From Betaproteobacteria bacterium (lineage in GTDB: Bacteria; Pseudomonadota; Gammaproteobacteria; Burkholderiales; SG8-39): a stretch of 64,000 bases of DNA. This document shows, piece after piece, positions 17,573 through 27,289 of the stretch. Made by a program: the position numbers and the translations under genes. The stretch spans positions 62,001-126,000 of the forward strand of contig JACPYS010000014.1 in the NCBI GenBank assembly GCA_016195915.1, written 5' to 3'. Under the pieces are notes generated by a model. The model ran no database searches and was not told the DNA's origin. It worked only from the letters and a program-made list of their open reading frames with translations. Positions within the stretch are counted from its first letter, which is position 1; the number at the start of each line of letters is the position of its first letter.

Positions 17573-19333
17573 ATGCTCTCTGAATGCCGCCGGAACCGAT
17601 ATGCCGCCGCCGTTTTTTTTGCGGCCGCGGCCGCCCTGTGCACACCCGTCTGGGCGCAGGCCGCCGGCGACAGCGACGACGAGGACGAACCCGCGCTGGC
17701 GCTCGAGCAGCAGATAAGACCGCCGGCCGAGCGCTTGCCGTTGCTCGACATGTCGGAGGCGGTGCTCTACGAGTATCTCCTTGCGGAGATCGCGCTGCAG
17801 CGTGGCAGCGGCGGCCTCGCCGCGCAGTCCCTGGTCGATCTCGCGAAGAGCACACGCGATCCGCGCATCGCGCGGCGCGCCACCGAAGTCGGCGCGTTCG
17901 CGCGCTTGCCCAACCTCGCGATCGAGGCTGCCCGACTATGGCACGAGACCGATCCGGGCTCGGCGCAGGCGCTGCAGACATTGACGGTGCTACTCGTGAA
18001 CGCCCGCCGGATCGATGAAGCTGAACCATTTCTGGCGAAGCTGATGGCGGTTGATGCGAGCGCTGCGGCGAATGGGTTCCTGCAGATGGGGCGATTTCTT
18101 TCGCCCAACGCGGACAAGGCGGCCAACCTGCGCCTGGTTCAGCGACTTGCCGGCGCGCACGCGCAGTTGCCGGAAGCGCATTTTGCGCTCGCGCAGGCAG
18201 CGTACGCGGCGAATGACGAGGCGCTTGCGCTGGCCGAAGTGCGCCGCGCCTCGGAGTTGCGGCCGGAATGGGAGAACGCGGCGCTGTTCGAGGCCCAGAT
18301 CCTCCAGCGCAGCCTGCCCGACGCGGCCGCAGAGCGGCTCGCGGCTTTCCTCGATAAGCGGCCTGAATCGCGCGAGGTGCGCCTCAATTACGCCCGCGTC
18401 CTGGTCGGCACAAAACGCTACGCCGAAGCGCGCCGGGAGTTCGGCAAGCTGCTCGCCGCCTACCCGAACGACCAGGGCGTGATTTACGCAGTCGGCCTGC
18501 TGGCGGTGCAGTTGAAGGACTTCGATTCCGCTGAAGCGAACCTCAAGCGGCTGCTCGAGTTGAATTATCGCGACCCCAACGCGGTGCGCTACACGCTCGG
18601 CCAGATCGCAGAGGAGCGCAAGGACTACGGCGGCGCACAGGCGTGGTATGCGCAGGTGACGCGCGGCGAGCACTTCCTCGCGTCTCGCCTGCGCTACGCT
18701 CAGACTTTGGCCAAACAAGGCAGGCTGGATGATGCGCGCAGCTACCTGCGCGGCGTGGGCGAAGGCGCAAGCGCGCAGCAAACCCAGCTGACGATCGCCG
18801 AGGCGCAGTTGCTGCGCGAGGCCAATCAGCACGGCGAGGCTTTTTCGCTGCTTGGCAAGGCGCTCGAGGGGCAGCCCGAGCAGCCCGACTTGCTCTACGA
18901 CTTCGCGCTGACGGCGGAGAAGCTCGAGCGATTCGACGTGCTGGAGGCCAACCTGAAAAAGCTGATTCAGGTAAAACCGGATCACGCCCACGCATACAAC
19001 GCACTCGGCTACTCGTTTGCCGAGCGCAACACACGCCTGGACGAGGCGCGCAAGTTGATCGAGCGCGCGCTCGAGCTCGCTCCCGAGGACTCGTTCATCA
19101 TCGACAGCATGGGTTGGGTCTACTACCGCATGGGCGATCTTCCGAAGGCCGCGGAGTACCTCAACCGTGCGTGGCAGGGGCGGCCAGACGCCGAGATCGG
19201 CGCGCACCTGGGTGAAGTGCTGTGGGTGAGCGGAGAGCGCAGCAAGGCCGAAGTCGTGTGGAAGGAAGCGGGCGAATCCAATCCGGACAACGAGGTCCTG
19301 CGCAAGACCGTTCAGCGCTTCCTGCCGCGCTGA
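17573..19333 (+). CDS. TPR-repeat protein, exported
   Basis: A 586-residue protein with an N-terminal signal peptide (helix VFFAAAAALCTPVWAQA). Tetratricopeptide-type helical repeats then span most of the length. The clearest are near the C-terminus (HAYNALGYSFAERNTRLDEARKLIERALELAP and YRMGDLPKAAEYLNRAW). Such proteins precede lolB and ispE in betaproteobacteria and probably work as periplasmic or outer-membrane-associated scaffolds. The ATG at 17573 was chosen because the frame upstream is antisense to mutM. The stop overlaps the lolB start by one base. Confidence 0.88.
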   Translation: MLSECRRNRYAAAVFFAAAAALCTPVWAQAAGDSDDEDEPALALEQQIRPPAERLPLLDMSEAVLYEYLLAEIALQRGSGGLAAQSLVDLAKSTRDPRIARRATEVGAFARLPNLAIEAARLWHETDPGSAQALQTLTVLLVNARRIDEAEPFLAKLMAVDASAAANGFLQMGRFLSPNADKAANLRLVQRLAGAHAQLPEAHFALAQAAYAANDEALALAEVRRASELRPEWENAALFEAQILQRSLPDAAAERLAAFLDKRPESREVRLNYARVLVGTKRYAEARREFGKLLAAYPNDQGVIYAVGLLAVQLKDFDSAEANLKRLLELNYRDPNAVRYTLGQIAEERKDYGGAQAWYAQVTRGEHFLASRLRYAQTLAKQGRLDDARSYLRGVGEGASAQQTQLTIAEAQLLREANQHGEAFSLLGKALEGQPEQPDLLYDFALTAEKLERFDVLEANLKKLIQVKPDHAHAYNALGYSFAERNTRLDEARKLIERALELAPEDSFIIDSMGWVYYRMGDLPKAAEYLNRAWQGRPDAEIGAHLGEVLWVSGERSKAEVVWKEAGESNPDNEVLRKTVQRFLPR

Positions 19334-19890
19334 TGCTGCGGGCGTGTGCCCTGCTCGCCGCCGCGCTGGCGCTAGGTGCCTGCGCTGGATTGACCGAGCT
19401 GCCGGCCGAGCGACGATCACTCGTCGAGTTCGAACTCGCCGGCCGGATCGCGGTGCGCTACGGGCGGGAAGCGGCCAGCGGCAACATTGCGTGGCGGCAT
19501 GCGGACGATGCCGATGAGCTGCTTATCACCACGCCGGTCGGAGGAGCAGTTGCGCGCATTGTACGGGGACCCGACGCGGTGATGGTTACGGGGGCTGACG
19601 GTGTCGAACATCGTGCCGCCGATGCCCAATCGCTTACCGAGCGCGTGCTCGGGTTCAGGCTTCCGCTTGAAGGCCTCGCCGATTGGGTGCGTGCCCGCCC
19701 GTCGATCAGTTCGGTCGCCGCAGCCCATTACGATTTGGCGGGCAAGCTCACACTGCTCGAGCAGGACGGCTGGCGCATCGAATACCTGGAGCATGAATCT
19801 TCCCGATCAGGCGCCATGCCGACACGCATGCGCCTGCACTACCCGGGGCTTGAGTTGCGTCTGGCAATCCACGAGTGGAAACGGCCGTGA
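19333..19890 (+). CDS. lolB: Outer-membrane lipoprotein LolB
   Basis: A 185-residue lipoprotein with lipobox LALGAC, giving Cys17 as the lipidated residue. It has the LolB-type FELAGRIAVRYG strand, SGNIAWRH and LPLEGLADWVRARPS. LolB receives lipoproteins from LolA and inserts them into the outer membrane. It begins on the last base of the TPR gene stop (TGATG) and overlaps ispE, so the three genes are coupled. Confidence 0.93.
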   Translation: MLRACALLAAALALGACAGLTELPAERRSLVEFELAGRIAVRYGREAASGNIAWRHADDADELLITTPVGGAVARIVRGPDAVMVTGADGVEHRAADAQSLTERVLGFRLPLEGLADWVRARPSISSVAAAHYDLAGKLTLLEQDGWRIEYLEHESSRSGAMPTRMRLHYPGLELRLAIHEWKRP

Positions 19891-20735
19891 GCGTCGATTT
19901 CCAGTGGTATCCGGCGCCGGGCAAGCTCAACCTGTTTCTGCACGTTCTCGGCAGGCGCGCCGATGGCTACCACCTGCTGCAGACGGTATTCCGGCTGATC
20001 GATCGTGCCGACCGGTTGGGCGTGCGTATGCGCGCCGATGGCGGGATCGTGCGCGCGCGCGAAATTCCGGGAGTGGCCGAAGCCGATGATCTGTGCCTGC
20101 GCGCGGCACACAAGCTCAAGCAACGCAGCGGAACCGCCAGAGGGGCGGAACTCGTGCTCGACAAAGTCCTGCCGATCGGCGGCGGCCTCGGTGGCGGAAG
20201 TTCGGATGCCGCCACGGTGCTCATCGTGCTCAACCGCCTGTGGGAGCTCAACCTCGGGCGCGACGAACTCATCGCACTGGCGCTCGAATTGGGGGCGGAC
20301 GTGCCCGCTTTCGTGTTCGGCAGGAACGCGTTGGGCGAGGGCGTCGGGGAGCGTTTGACCCCGCTTTCCCTGCCCCCGGCCTGGTACCTGGTGCTCACCC
20401 CGCAAGTATCGGTTTCCACGAGAGAAATCTTCTCCCATCCCGCGTTGACACGGGATAGCAAAGCGCTCAAAATACCGCCCTTTTTCTCGTGGCAGGGCCG
20501 AAACGATCTTGAAGCAGTCGCCTGCGGCCTTTATCCGGCGGTGGCGGAACATCTTGCCTGGCTCAGGCGGCATGGCGATGCCCGCATGACCGGATCCGGT
20601 GCCTGCGTATTTGCCGAGTTCACAAGCGAGTCCGCCGCGCGCGCGGTGCACGAGCGTATGCCGCCTGAGATGAGAGGGTTTGTCGCGCGCGGGTTGGAGC
20701 ACCATCCGCTCGCGGACTGGGTTCCGGCCCGCTGA
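19875..20735 (+). CDS. ispE: 4-diphosphocytidyl-2-C-methyl-D-erythritol kinase
   Basis: A 286-residue GHMP kinase of the MEP isoprenoid pathway. YPAPGKLNLFLHVLGRRADGYH is the substrate-side motif, LPIGGGLGGGSSDAATVL is the ATP-binding loop, and MTGSGACVFAEF is motif III. ATG at 19875 or GTG at 19887 could start it; both lie inside lolB. The lolB-ispE-tRNA-Gln-prs order is a conserved betaproteobacterial block. Confidence 0.96.
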   Translation: METAVSVDFQWYPAPGKLNLFLHVLGRRADGYHLLQTVFRLIDRADRLGVRMRADGGIVRAREIPGVAEADDLCLRAAHKLKQRSGTARGAELVLDKVLPIGGGLGGGSSDAATVLIVLNRLWELNLGRDELIALALELGADVPAFVFGRNALGEGVGERLTPLSLPPAWYLVLTPQVSVSTREIFSHPALTRDSKALKIPPFFSWQGRNDLEAVACGLYPAVAEHLAWLRRHGDARMTGSGACVFAEFTSESAARAVHERMPPEMRGFVARGLEHHPLADWVPAR

Positions 20736-20752
20736 CCGATTTGCTGTGCGGT

Positions 20753-20829
20753 TGGGGAGTCGCCAAGTTGGTTAAGGCAGCGGATTTTGATTCCGCCATT
20801 CGAGGGTTCGAATCCTTCCTCCCCAGCCA
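20753..20829 (+). tRNA. tRNA-Gln (anticodon TTG)
   Basis: Seventy-seven bases including an encoded CCA. The acceptor arm TGGGGAG pairs with CTCCCCA. The anticodon loop TTTTGAT reads TTG, and the T-arm loop is GGTTCGAATCC. It lies between ispE and prs, the usual place of a tRNA-Gln in related genomes. Confidence 0.97.
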
Positions 20830-20858
20830 TTTTCACCCGAAGCGCTGACCTGAGACAC

Positions 20859-21830
20859 ATGGCAAACCTGCCGCCGAAAGTCCTGCTCGACAGGCTGATG
20901 ATCTTCACCGGCAACGCGAACCCGCGCCTTGCGCAGGACGTCGCCAAGCACCTCGGCATCGGGCTTGGCCGCTCCATCGCGGACAAATTTTCCGACGGTG
21001 AGGTGATGGTCGAACTGCTCGAGAACGTGCGCGGCAAGGACGTGTTCGTGCTGCAGTCCACCTGCATGCCGACCAACGACAACCTGATGGAACTGCTGGT
21101 GATGGTCGACGCGCTCAAGCGCTCCTCGGCCGCGCGCGTCACCGCCGCAATCCCGTATTTCGGCTACGCGCGCCAGGACCGGCGGCCGCGCTCGGCGCGC
21201 GTCGCGATCAGCGCCAAAGTGGTGGCCAACGCGCTAACCGCGGTGGGTGTGTCGCGCGTGCTGACGATGGATCTGCACGCCGACCAGATCCAGGGTTTCT
21301 TCGACATTCCGGTGGACAACGTGTACGCCGCACCCGTGCTGCTCGGTGACGTGTGGAAAAAGCGCTACGACAACCTGATCGTGGTATCGCCCGACGTCGG
21401 TGGCGTGGTGCGCGCGCGCGCGCTTGCCAAGCGCCTCGAATCGGACCTTGCGATCATCGACAAGCGCCGGCCGCGCGCCAACGTTTCCGAGGTGATGAAC
21501 GTCATCGGGGAAGTCGACGGGCGCACCTGCGTAATCATGGACGACATGGTCGATACCGCCGGGACGCTGTGCAAGGCGGCGCAGGTGCTGAAGGAACAAG
21601 GCGCGGTCAAGGTGGTGGCCTACTGCACGCACCCGGTGCTCTCGGGCGGCGCGGTCGCGCGCATCGCCGCGTCGGACATCGACGAGCTGGTCGTGACGGA
21701 CACCATTCCATTGCGCGAGGATGCGCGCGCGTGCAGCAAGATCCGCCAGCTTTCGATCGCCGGTCTGCTCGCCGAGACCATCCTGCGCATCTTCAACGAG
21801 GACTCGGTGAGCTCGCTGTTCATCGAATAG
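20859..21830 (+). CDS. prs: Ribose-phosphate pyrophosphokinase (PRPP synthetase)
   Basis: A 323-residue enzyme making PRPP for nucleotide, histidine and tryptophan synthesis. It shows [15 protein letters not shown], the ATP/flexible-loop region YARQDRR, the [17 protein letters not shown] metal and activator region, and the PRPP-binding [14 protein letters not shown]. The start at 20859 was chosen because the longer frame begins inside tRNA-Gln. It stands alone after the tRNA and before rplY. Confidence 0.98.
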   Translation: MANLPPKVLLDRLMIFTGNANPRLAQDVAKHLGIGLGRSIADKFSDGEVMVELLENVRGKDVFVLQSTCMPTNDNLMELLVMVDALKRSSAARVTAAIPYFGYARQDRRPRSARVAISAKVVANALTAVGVSRVLTMDLHADQIQGFFDIPVDNVYAAPVLLGDVWKKRYDNLIVVSPDVGGVVRARALAKRLESDLAIIDKRRPRANVSEVMNVIGEVDGRTCVIMDDMVDTAGTLCKAAQVLKEQGAVKVVAYCTHPVLSGGAVARIAASDIDELVVTDTIPLREDARACSKIRQLSIAGLLAETILRIFNEDSVSSLFIE

Positions 21831-21895
21831 GAAGTTCTTTCAACCCTGGCATGTGCCTGGTCGCGGGTGCGCGCCGGAAACCCCAAGGAGCAGCA

Positions 21896-22654
21896 ATGAA
21901 GATCGAAATCAGTGCCAGCAAGCGAAAGCTGCAGGGAACGGGTGCGAGCCGCCGTCTGCGCAACGCGGGCCGCGTACCCGGCATCGTGTACGGCGGTACC
22001 CAACTCCCGGTCAACATCGAACTCGAGCACAAGGACCTCTATCACAAGATGAAAATGGAGGCCTTTCACGCTTCCATCCTCACGCTCGATCTCGAGGGCA
22101 GCAAGGAGCAGGTGTTGCTGCGTGCGTTCAACATGCACCCGTTCAAGCTGCAGGTCGCGCACATCGATTTCCAGCGCGTATCCAAGGACAAGAAGATTCA
22201 CATGAAGGTGCCGCTGCACTTCGTGAACGCGGAGCTTTCGCCCGGAGTGAAAGAGCTGGGCGGCGTGGCGAGCCACGTGCTGAACGAACTCGACGTGAGC
22301 TGCCTGCCCGACGACCTTCCCGAGTTCATCGAGGTCGACCTCTCGGGCATGACGGTCGGCAAGTCGATCCACGTCAAGGAACTCAAGTTGCCCAACGGAG
22401 TGGAAGCGGTGCTGCACCGGAACGAGAACCCGGTCGTCGCTGCCCTGCTGATGCCGCAGTTGCAGACCGAGGAAGACCTGGCTGCCGAAGCCGAGGCCGT
22501 GCCGTCCGCGTCGGAAGTGCCGACCACCAAGCAGGAAGCCATGCCCGCCGATGCGGCCGCTGCCGACGAGAAGGGCGACAAGGTTGACAAGGGCGACAAG
22601 AAGGACAAGGGCGACAAGAAGGACAAGGGCGGCGACAAGAAAGACAAGAAGTAA
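21896..22654 (+). CDS. rplY: 50S ribosomal protein L25 (Ctc/TL5 form)
   Basis: A 252-residue long-form bL25 that binds 5S rRNA. The L25 domain is N-terminal (GTGASRRLRNAGRVPGIVYGG), the TL5 beta domain is central (IDFQRVSKDKKIHMKVPLHF), and an acidic-to-basic tail is C-terminal. The last 25 or so residues are imperfect GDKKDK repeats, which is an unusual lysine/aspartate extension. AAGGAG stands five bases before the ATG. A hairpin with a T-rich tail follows the stop. Confidence 0.96.
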   Translation: MKIEISASKRKLQGTGASRRLRNAGRVPGIVYGGTQLPVNIELEHKDLYHKMKMEAFHASILTLDLEGSKEQVLLRAFNMHPFKLQVAHIDFQRVSKDKKIHMKVPLHFVNAELSPGVKELGGVASHVLNELDVSCLPDDLPEFIEVDLSGMTVGKSIHVKELKLPNGVEAVLHRNENPVVAALLMPQLQTEEDLAAEAEAVPSASEVPTTKQEAMPADAAAADEKGDKVDKGDKKDKGDKKDKGGDKKDKK

Positions 22655-22670
22655 TCCGGCAAGTCCCGGA

Positions 22671-22705
22671 GCGGCGGGGGCAAGATGCCCCCCCGCTTCT
22701 TTATT
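22671..22705 (+). terminator. Rho-independent terminator after rplY
   Basis: A GC-rich hairpin (GCGGGGGCA, short loop AGA, TGCCCCC...GC) is followed by TTCTTTATT. It lies 17 bases after the rplY stop and upstream of the pth start at 22730. It would separate rplY from pth, at least partly. Confidence 0.6.
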
Positions 22706-22729
22706 CCATCGCAGCGTCTCAACCACACC

Positions 22730-23314
22730 ATGCCCGGGATCAAACTCATCGTCGGCCTCGGCAATCCGGGGCGCGAGTACGAATCGACGCGTCACAACGC
22801 AGGCGCTTGGCTGGTCGGCCGCTTTGCCGCGCGCAGCAACGCGGCGCTGAAAAAGGACGCGCGCTATTTCGGCACTGTCGGACGCATCGACGGGCCGGCC
22901 GGAGCGGTGTTTCTGCTCGTGCCCTCGACCTACATGAACGCGTCGGGGCGCTCGGTGGGTGCGCTCGCGGGTTTCTTCAAGATTCCGTCCGCCGAAATAC
23001 TCGTCGCGCACGACGATCTGGATTTCGCGCCGGGCACGGCGAAGATGAAACTCGGCGGCGGCGTGGCGGGACACAACGGCCTCAAGGACATCGCGGCGCG
23101 CCTCGGCACGCATGACTTCTGGCGGCTGCGCCTGGGCATCGGCCATCCTGGCGAGCGCGACGTGGTCGTCGACTACGTGCTCAGCAAACCTTCGCAGGAT
23201 GACCGCATCCTGATCGAATCCTCGATCGAGCGCGCGCTGGAAGTGCTGCCGCTGATCGTCGCCGGTGACCTGCAGGGGGCGATGCTCAAACTCCACACGA
23301 AGGAAAAGCCTTGA
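22730..23314 (+). CDS. pth: Peptidyl-tRNA hydrolase
   Basis: A 194-residue enzyme that frees tRNA from stalled peptidyl-tRNA. It begins [21 protein letters not shown] with the catalytic His in TRHNAG. It also shows [24 protein letters not shown] and [13 protein letters not shown]. The ATG at 22730 gives the normal N-terminus; upstream codons lie in the terminator hairpin. Its stop overlaps the ychF start. Confidence 0.97.
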   Translation: MPGIKLIVGLGNPGREYESTRHNAGAWLVGRFAARSNAALKKDARYFGTVGRIDGPAGAVFLLVPSTYMNASGRSVGALAGFFKIPSAEILVAHDDLDFAPGTAKMKLGGGVAGHNGLKDIAARLGTHDFWRLRLGIGHPGERDVVVDYVLSKPSQDDRILIESSIERALEVLPLIVAGDLQGAMLKLHTKEKP

Positions 23315-24405
23315 GCGTCAAATGCGGCATCGTCGGCCTGCCCAACGTCGGCAAGTCGACCCTGTTCAATGCGCTCACCAAGGCGGGTATTGCGGCGGAA
23401 AACTACCCCTTCTGCACCATCGAGCCGAACGTCGGCATCGTGGCGGTGCCCGATGCGCGGCTGGCAAAACTCGCCGAGATCGACAAACCGCTCAAGGTGA
23501 TTCCCGCCGCCGTCGAATTCGTCGACATTGCCGGACTGGTGGCGGGCGCCTCGAAGGGCGAGGGCCTCGGCAACAAGTTCCTCGCCAACATCCGCGAGAC
23601 GGACGCCATTGCGCACGTCGTGCGCTGTTTCGAAGATCCGAACGTAGTGCACGTGACCGGCGCGGTCGATCCGGTCTCCGACATCGAAACCATCAATACC
23701 GAGCTGGCGCTCGCCGACCTCGCGAGCGTCGAAAAGCAGCTCTCGAAGAATTCCAAGTTGGCGAAGACAGGCGGGGACAAGGAGGCGCAGCGCCTCGTCG
23801 CGGTGCTGGAGAAGGCGCAGGCAGCGCTCGATCAGGCACAGCCGGTGCGCTCGCTCGATTGGGCGAAAGAAGAGCTCGTGATCCTGAAGCCGCTGTTCCT
23901 TCTGACGATGAAGCCTACGTTATACGTGGCCAACGTCGCCGAGCACGGCTTCAAGGACAACCCTTTCCTCGCAAGCGTCGAGGCGCACGCGGGGAAGGAA
24001 GGTTCGGGCGTGGTCGCCATCTCCGCGGCGCTCGAAGAGCAGATCGCGGACTTGAGCGACGACGACAAACAGATCTTCCTCGCCGACATGGGGTTGCAGG
24101 AGCCGGGTTTGAACAGGTTGATCCGTGCCGCGTATGGAGTGCTGGGCCTGCAGACGTTCTTTACCGCGGGGCCGAAGGAAGTTCGCGCCTGGACCGTGCA
24201 TGTCGGCGACACCGCGCCCCAGGCGGCGGGCGTGATTCATACCGACTTTGAGCACGGCTTCATCCGTGCCGAGGTGACTGCGTACGACGACTACATCGCC
24301 TGCAAGGGCGAGCAGGGCGCGAAGGACAAGGGAAAACTGCGCGTGGAAGGCAAGGAGTACGTGGTGCAGGACGGGGACGTCATGCACTTCAGGTTCAACG
24401 TCTGA
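23311..24405 (+). CDS. ychF: Redox-regulated ribosome-binding ATPase YchF
   Basis: A 364-residue Obg-family protein with ATP preference. It has [20 protein letters not shown] (G1), [20 protein letters not shown] (G3), the coiled-coil insert and a C-terminal TGS domain ending [10 protein letters not shown]. The start is TTG at 23311, overlapping the pth stop (TTGA) with AAGGAAA upstream. This is the last gene of the conserved housekeeping block. Confidence 0.96.
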   Translation: MSVKCGIVGLPNVGKSTLFNALTKAGIAAENYPFCTIEPNVGIVAVPDARLAKLAEIDKPLKVIPAAVEFVDIAGLVAGASKGEGLGNKFLANIRETDAIAHVVRCFEDPNVVHVTGAVDPVSDIETINTELALADLASVEKQLSKNSKLAKTGGDKEAQRLVAVLEKAQAALDQAQPVRSLDWAKEELVILKPLFLLTMKPTLYVANVAEHGFKDNPFLASVEAHAGKEGSGVVAISAALEEQIADLSDDDKQIFLADMGLQEPGLNRLIRAAYGVLGLQTFFTAGPKEVRAWTVHVGDTAPQAAGVIHTDFEHGFIRAEVTAYDDYIACKGEQGAKDKGKLRVEGKEYVVQDGDVMHFRFNV

Positions 24406-24518
24406 CTCGCAACTCGCAGCGTCGCCGACACCGGCGCTGCGCACTGGCCGCTTCGCAGCATTTGAACCGTCTCGATCTGGAACTCCAGCGTGAACTGCAC
24501 CCTCTTGCACTTCGACAT
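24396..24518 (-). pseudogene. Transposase OrfA N-terminal remnant (IS3-like)
   Basis: About 41 codons read like the helix-turn-helix of an IS3-family OrfA, with KRVQFTLEFQIETVQMLRSG followed by [12 protein letters not shown] (compare the usual EFK-EAV-L--G and VA--LGVS-QTL pattern). The frame then runs into the antisense of ychF, so the rest of the transposase is gone. This is a decayed insertion immediately after ychF. The call is by motif only, without alignment. Confidence 0.45.
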
Positions 24519-24663
24519 TTCCGCTCTCGTTGCCGAAAGTTTAGTCGCTCAGCAAGGGATACGTTTTCGGGGGCAAGGTCACCAGGCTCATGCCTTCGGG
24601 GAACAACTCCCGGAGAATTTCGCCAAGATGGGGCGGATTGTGCATGCGCGCGATAACGTGCTC

Positions 24664-25029
24664 CTATGTACTTTCATCGGCCGCGGGCAGATGGCGCCGC
24701 AGATCCGTCGCGTCATGAAGGAGGCGCAAGACCTCGATCACGTCGCGGTCCGGAGTACGCCCGACGCGGAACATGACGAAATGGCGCCCATTGCGGCCCT
24801 TGCGGGCGACGTGAAGCGTGAACAGCCCCTTCAGGATGTCGTCTCGCTTTCTCGCACCGACGACGGTCGGGCCGGCCGTCAGATCATTCAGCGCCGCCAA
24901 AAGCGTGTCGGCGTAGATGCGCGCTTGTGCCGCGCCGAATTGGGCCAAGGTCCAGCGCACGACCTCCTCGAAGTCGGCCTCGGCGGTTGCCGTCAGGCGG
25001 ACCGTCCAGGGGCGCGCTCCTGCGCTCAC
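24664..25029 (-). CDS. ParE/RelE-type toxin
   Basis: A 121-residue protein with the RelE/ParE fold pattern: WTVRLTATAEADFEEVVRWT at the start, a central LNDLTAGP helix end, then RHFVMFRVG...VIEVLRLLHDATDLRRHL near the end. That C-terminal segment corresponds to the family's conserved Arg-rich strand and helix. It is encoded after, and overlaps by four bases, a ParD-type antitoxin. It is probably a gyrase-directed or ribosome-directed toxin, but the target cannot be told from sequence. Confidence 0.88.
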   Translation of the reverse strand: MSAGARPWTVRLTATAEADFEEVVRWTLAQFGAAQARIYADTLLAALNDLTAGPTVVGARKRDDILKGLFTLHVARKGRNGRHFVMFRVGRTPDRDVIEVLRLLHDATDLRRHLPAADEST

Positions 25030-25328
25030 TTCCGGCGTATCGCCGAAGGCTTCCCGGCGATCGCCTTATTGGCAATCGCGGTCAAATGACGACTGAGCGC
25101 GGCTGGCGATTCGAAGCTCCCATAGCGTCCGCGATCGACGTCGGCCATCCCGATGCGCGCGGCCTCGCGCAGGGCTTGGAGTCGGGCACCGTCCTCTGCC
25201 TCGCGATCCTCGATCAGGCGCAGCCCTTCGCGCAGCACTTCGCTTGCGTTTTGGTAGCGTCCGGTGGCCACGAGCTTTTCGACGAGATGTGCCTGGTGGT
25301 CGGTGAGGACGACATTACGCGTCGGCAT
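25026..25328 (-). CDS. ParD-type antitoxin (ribbon-helix-helix)
   Basis: A 100-residue protein starting MPTRNVVLTDHQAHLVEKLV and continuing GRYQNASEVLREGLRLIEDRE, the ParD DNA-binding domain, followed by a toxin-binding C-terminal half. The start at 25328 was chosen over a longer frame because this is the exact ParD N-terminus. A perfect palindrome 27 bases upstream is the probable autoregulatory operator. Confidence 0.9.
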   Translation of the reverse strand: MPTRNVVLTDHQAHLVEKLVATGRYQNASEVLREGLRLIEDREAEDGARLQALREAARIGMADVDRGRYGSFESPAALSRHLTAIANKAIAGKPSAIRRK

Positions 25329-25354
25329 GTGAATTCCGCGAGCATCATTGACTG

Positions 25355-25371
25355 TTGGCATAATATGCCAA
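25355..25371 (-). promoter_or_regulatory. Probable ParD operator and promoter -10
   Basis: A perfect inverted repeat TTGGCAT-AAT-ATGCCAA lies just upstream of parD. On the minus strand its centre reads TATTAT, a good -10 box, with TTGTCG 18 bases further upstream as a possible -35. A repressor bound here would cover the promoter, the usual autoregulation of parDE operons. The remaining bases up to 25622 show no gene. Confidence 0.65.
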
Positions 25372-25622
25372 AGGCATCCGGTTCGACAAGCTCCGGCCTG
25401 AGAGGCAAGCGTGCTGGAAGATCCGTCTTTGAGACTCTTGAATTGGTAGAACCTGACTTGGCTTGAGGGCGAGCCCGGCATGGGGGTGAACGTCAAGCTG
25501 ACTCATCGGGCTCGGCTCACGTGTCGAACTGGCGGTGACGCTGAGGCGTCTGAACGCCATATTGCCGGGCTGGGGAAGAAAGTCGTCCACTGATCCGGCT
25601 AGAATGCCGTCAGGAGGGACCG

Positions 25623-27287
25623 ATGGACGCGCTCGCGCAATACCTCGCCAAACCCTGGCTGCGCCACTATCAAAAGGGCGTACCTGCCACGGTGGAGGTG
25701 CCGCTCAAGTCGGTGCCGCAGGCATTTGACGAAGCCTGCGCGCGCGATCCCGGTCGGCGCGCGGTCGTGTTTTATGGTCGTGAGATCACGTATCGGGAGC
25801 TGCGCGACGCGACCGACCGCCTCGCGCACGCGTTGGCAGAGCTGGGCTTGAAGAAGGGCGATCGCGTGGCGCTGTTCCTGCTCAACAGCCCGCAGTTCAT
25901 CATCGCGTACTTCGCGGTGCTCAAGTGCGGCGCTACAGTGACGCCGATCAGCCCGGTGTACACGAGCCACGAGGTGCGCTACCAGCTCGCCGACAGTGGC
26001 GCGCTGGCGGTGATCTGCCAGGACATACTCTTGGAAAAGGTAGAGAAATCCGGCGCGACGCTCGATTTCGCGGTGCTCACCAACGTCAACGAGTACCTGC
26101 CGGCGTTGAAGCGGCTCCTCGGCAGGAAGGCGCCCGCAGTCCCTGCGGCACCGAATCGCTACTGGCTGCAGGACCTGCTCAAGGCGCATCCGCCGCAGCC
26201 GCCTGCGGTGCGGATCGATCCGAAGACGGATATCGCCGTGCTTCCGTACACCGGCGGCACCACCGGAAACCCGAAGGGCGTGATGCTCACGCACTACAAC
26301 CTGATCGCTGCGCAGGCCGCATCGCAGGCGGCGTTTCCGGCATTCGAATTCGGCAAGGAAGTGGTCCTCGCGTTCCTGCCTTTTTTCCACATCTACGGGC
26401 AGGCGGTGATCATGCTGGGGGGGCTGACGCAAGGCAGCCTGCTGGTGTTGTTCACCAATCCGGACACTGAAGCGATCCTCGCGGCGATGGAGCGCTACAA
26501 AGCGACGGTGTTCTACGGGGTGCCGACGCTCTACGAGTACCTGAAGGACCACAAGGACACCAACAAAGCGGACTGGAAACGGCTCAAGCTCGTGCTTTCG
26601 GGCGCCGACACCCTGCACGAATCGACGATGCAGGACTGGGCGAAGCGGACCGGCTCGAACATCATCGAGGGCTACGGGTTGTCCGAGACCTGCGCTGCAA
26701 GCCATGTCAATCCTCTCGACCGGCCGAAGGCCGGCTCCTTCGGCTGCCCCGTACCCAATGTGCTCGCCGCGGTGCTCGATCCGGAAACGCGCGTTTTCGT
26801 GCCGCCGGGTGAAACCGGAGAACTCGTGCTTGCGGGACCGAACGTCATGCTCGGGTACTGGGGCAAGCCCGATGAGACCGCGCGCGTCTTCTTCGAGGCG
26901 GGTGGGGTGCGCTGGATGCGTACCGGCGACATCGTGCGCATGGACGAGGAGGGGTACTTCCATTTCTACGACCGCTCCAAGGACCTGATCAAGTACAAGG
27001 GCTACTCGATCTTCGCCAAGGACGTCGAGGACGTGCTCTACGGACACCCGCAGGTGAAGGCCGCGGGGGTAATCGGCGTGCCCGATCCTGCGGTCGGACA
27101 GCTGATCAAGGCGATCGTCGTGCTGCAGGGCGACGCCCGCGGCAAGCTTTCGGAGGATGAGATCAAGACCTATTGCCGCGAGAAGCTGGCCGAGTATAAG
27201 GTGCCGCACCTGGTCGAGTTCCGCGGGGAGCTGCCCAAGACCGACGTCGGCAAGGTTTCGCGCCGCGAGCTGCGCGAAGAGCATTAG
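25623..27287 (+). CDS. Acyl-CoA ligase (long-chain/aromatic acid AMP-forming)
   Basis: A 554-residue ANL-superfamily enzyme that activates a carboxylic acid with ATP and CoA. The P-loop is PYTGGTTGNPKGVMLTH, A5 is EGYGLSETCA, A7 is RTGDIVRMDEEGYFHFYDRSKDLIKYKGY, and the catalytic Lys lies in LPKTDVGKVSRREL. It is placed directly before livG/livF. In related genomes such ligases accompany Liv-type uptake systems for organic acids. Chain length or aromatic preference cannot be decided from sequence. Confidence 0.92.
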   Translation: MDALAQYLAKPWLRHYQKGVPATVEVPLKSVPQAFDEACARDPGRRAVVFYGREITYRELRDATDRLAHALAELGLKKGDRVALFLLNSPQFIIAYFAVLKCGATVTPISPVYTSHEVRYQLADSGALAVICQDILLEKVEKSGATLDFAVLTNVNEYLPALKRLLGRKAPAVPAAPNRYWLQDLLKAHPPQPPAVRIDPKTDIAVLPYTGGTTGNPKGVMLTHYNLIAAQAASQAAFPAFEFGKEVVLAFLPFFHIYGQAVIMLGGLTQGSLLVLFTNPDTEAILAAMERYKATVFYGVPTLYEYLKDHKDTNKADWKRLKLVLSGADTLHESTMQDWAKRTGSNIIEGYGLSETCAASHVNPLDRPKAGSFGCPVPNVLAAVLDPETRVFVPPGETGELVLAGPNVMLGYWGKPDETARVFFEAGGVRWMRTGDIVRMDEEGYFHFYDRSKDLIKYKGYSIFAKDVEDVLYGHPQVKAAGVIGVPDPAVGQLIKAIVVLQGDARGKLSEDEIKTYCREKLAEYKVPHLVEFRGELPKTDVGKVSRRELREEH

Positions 27288-27289
27288 CG

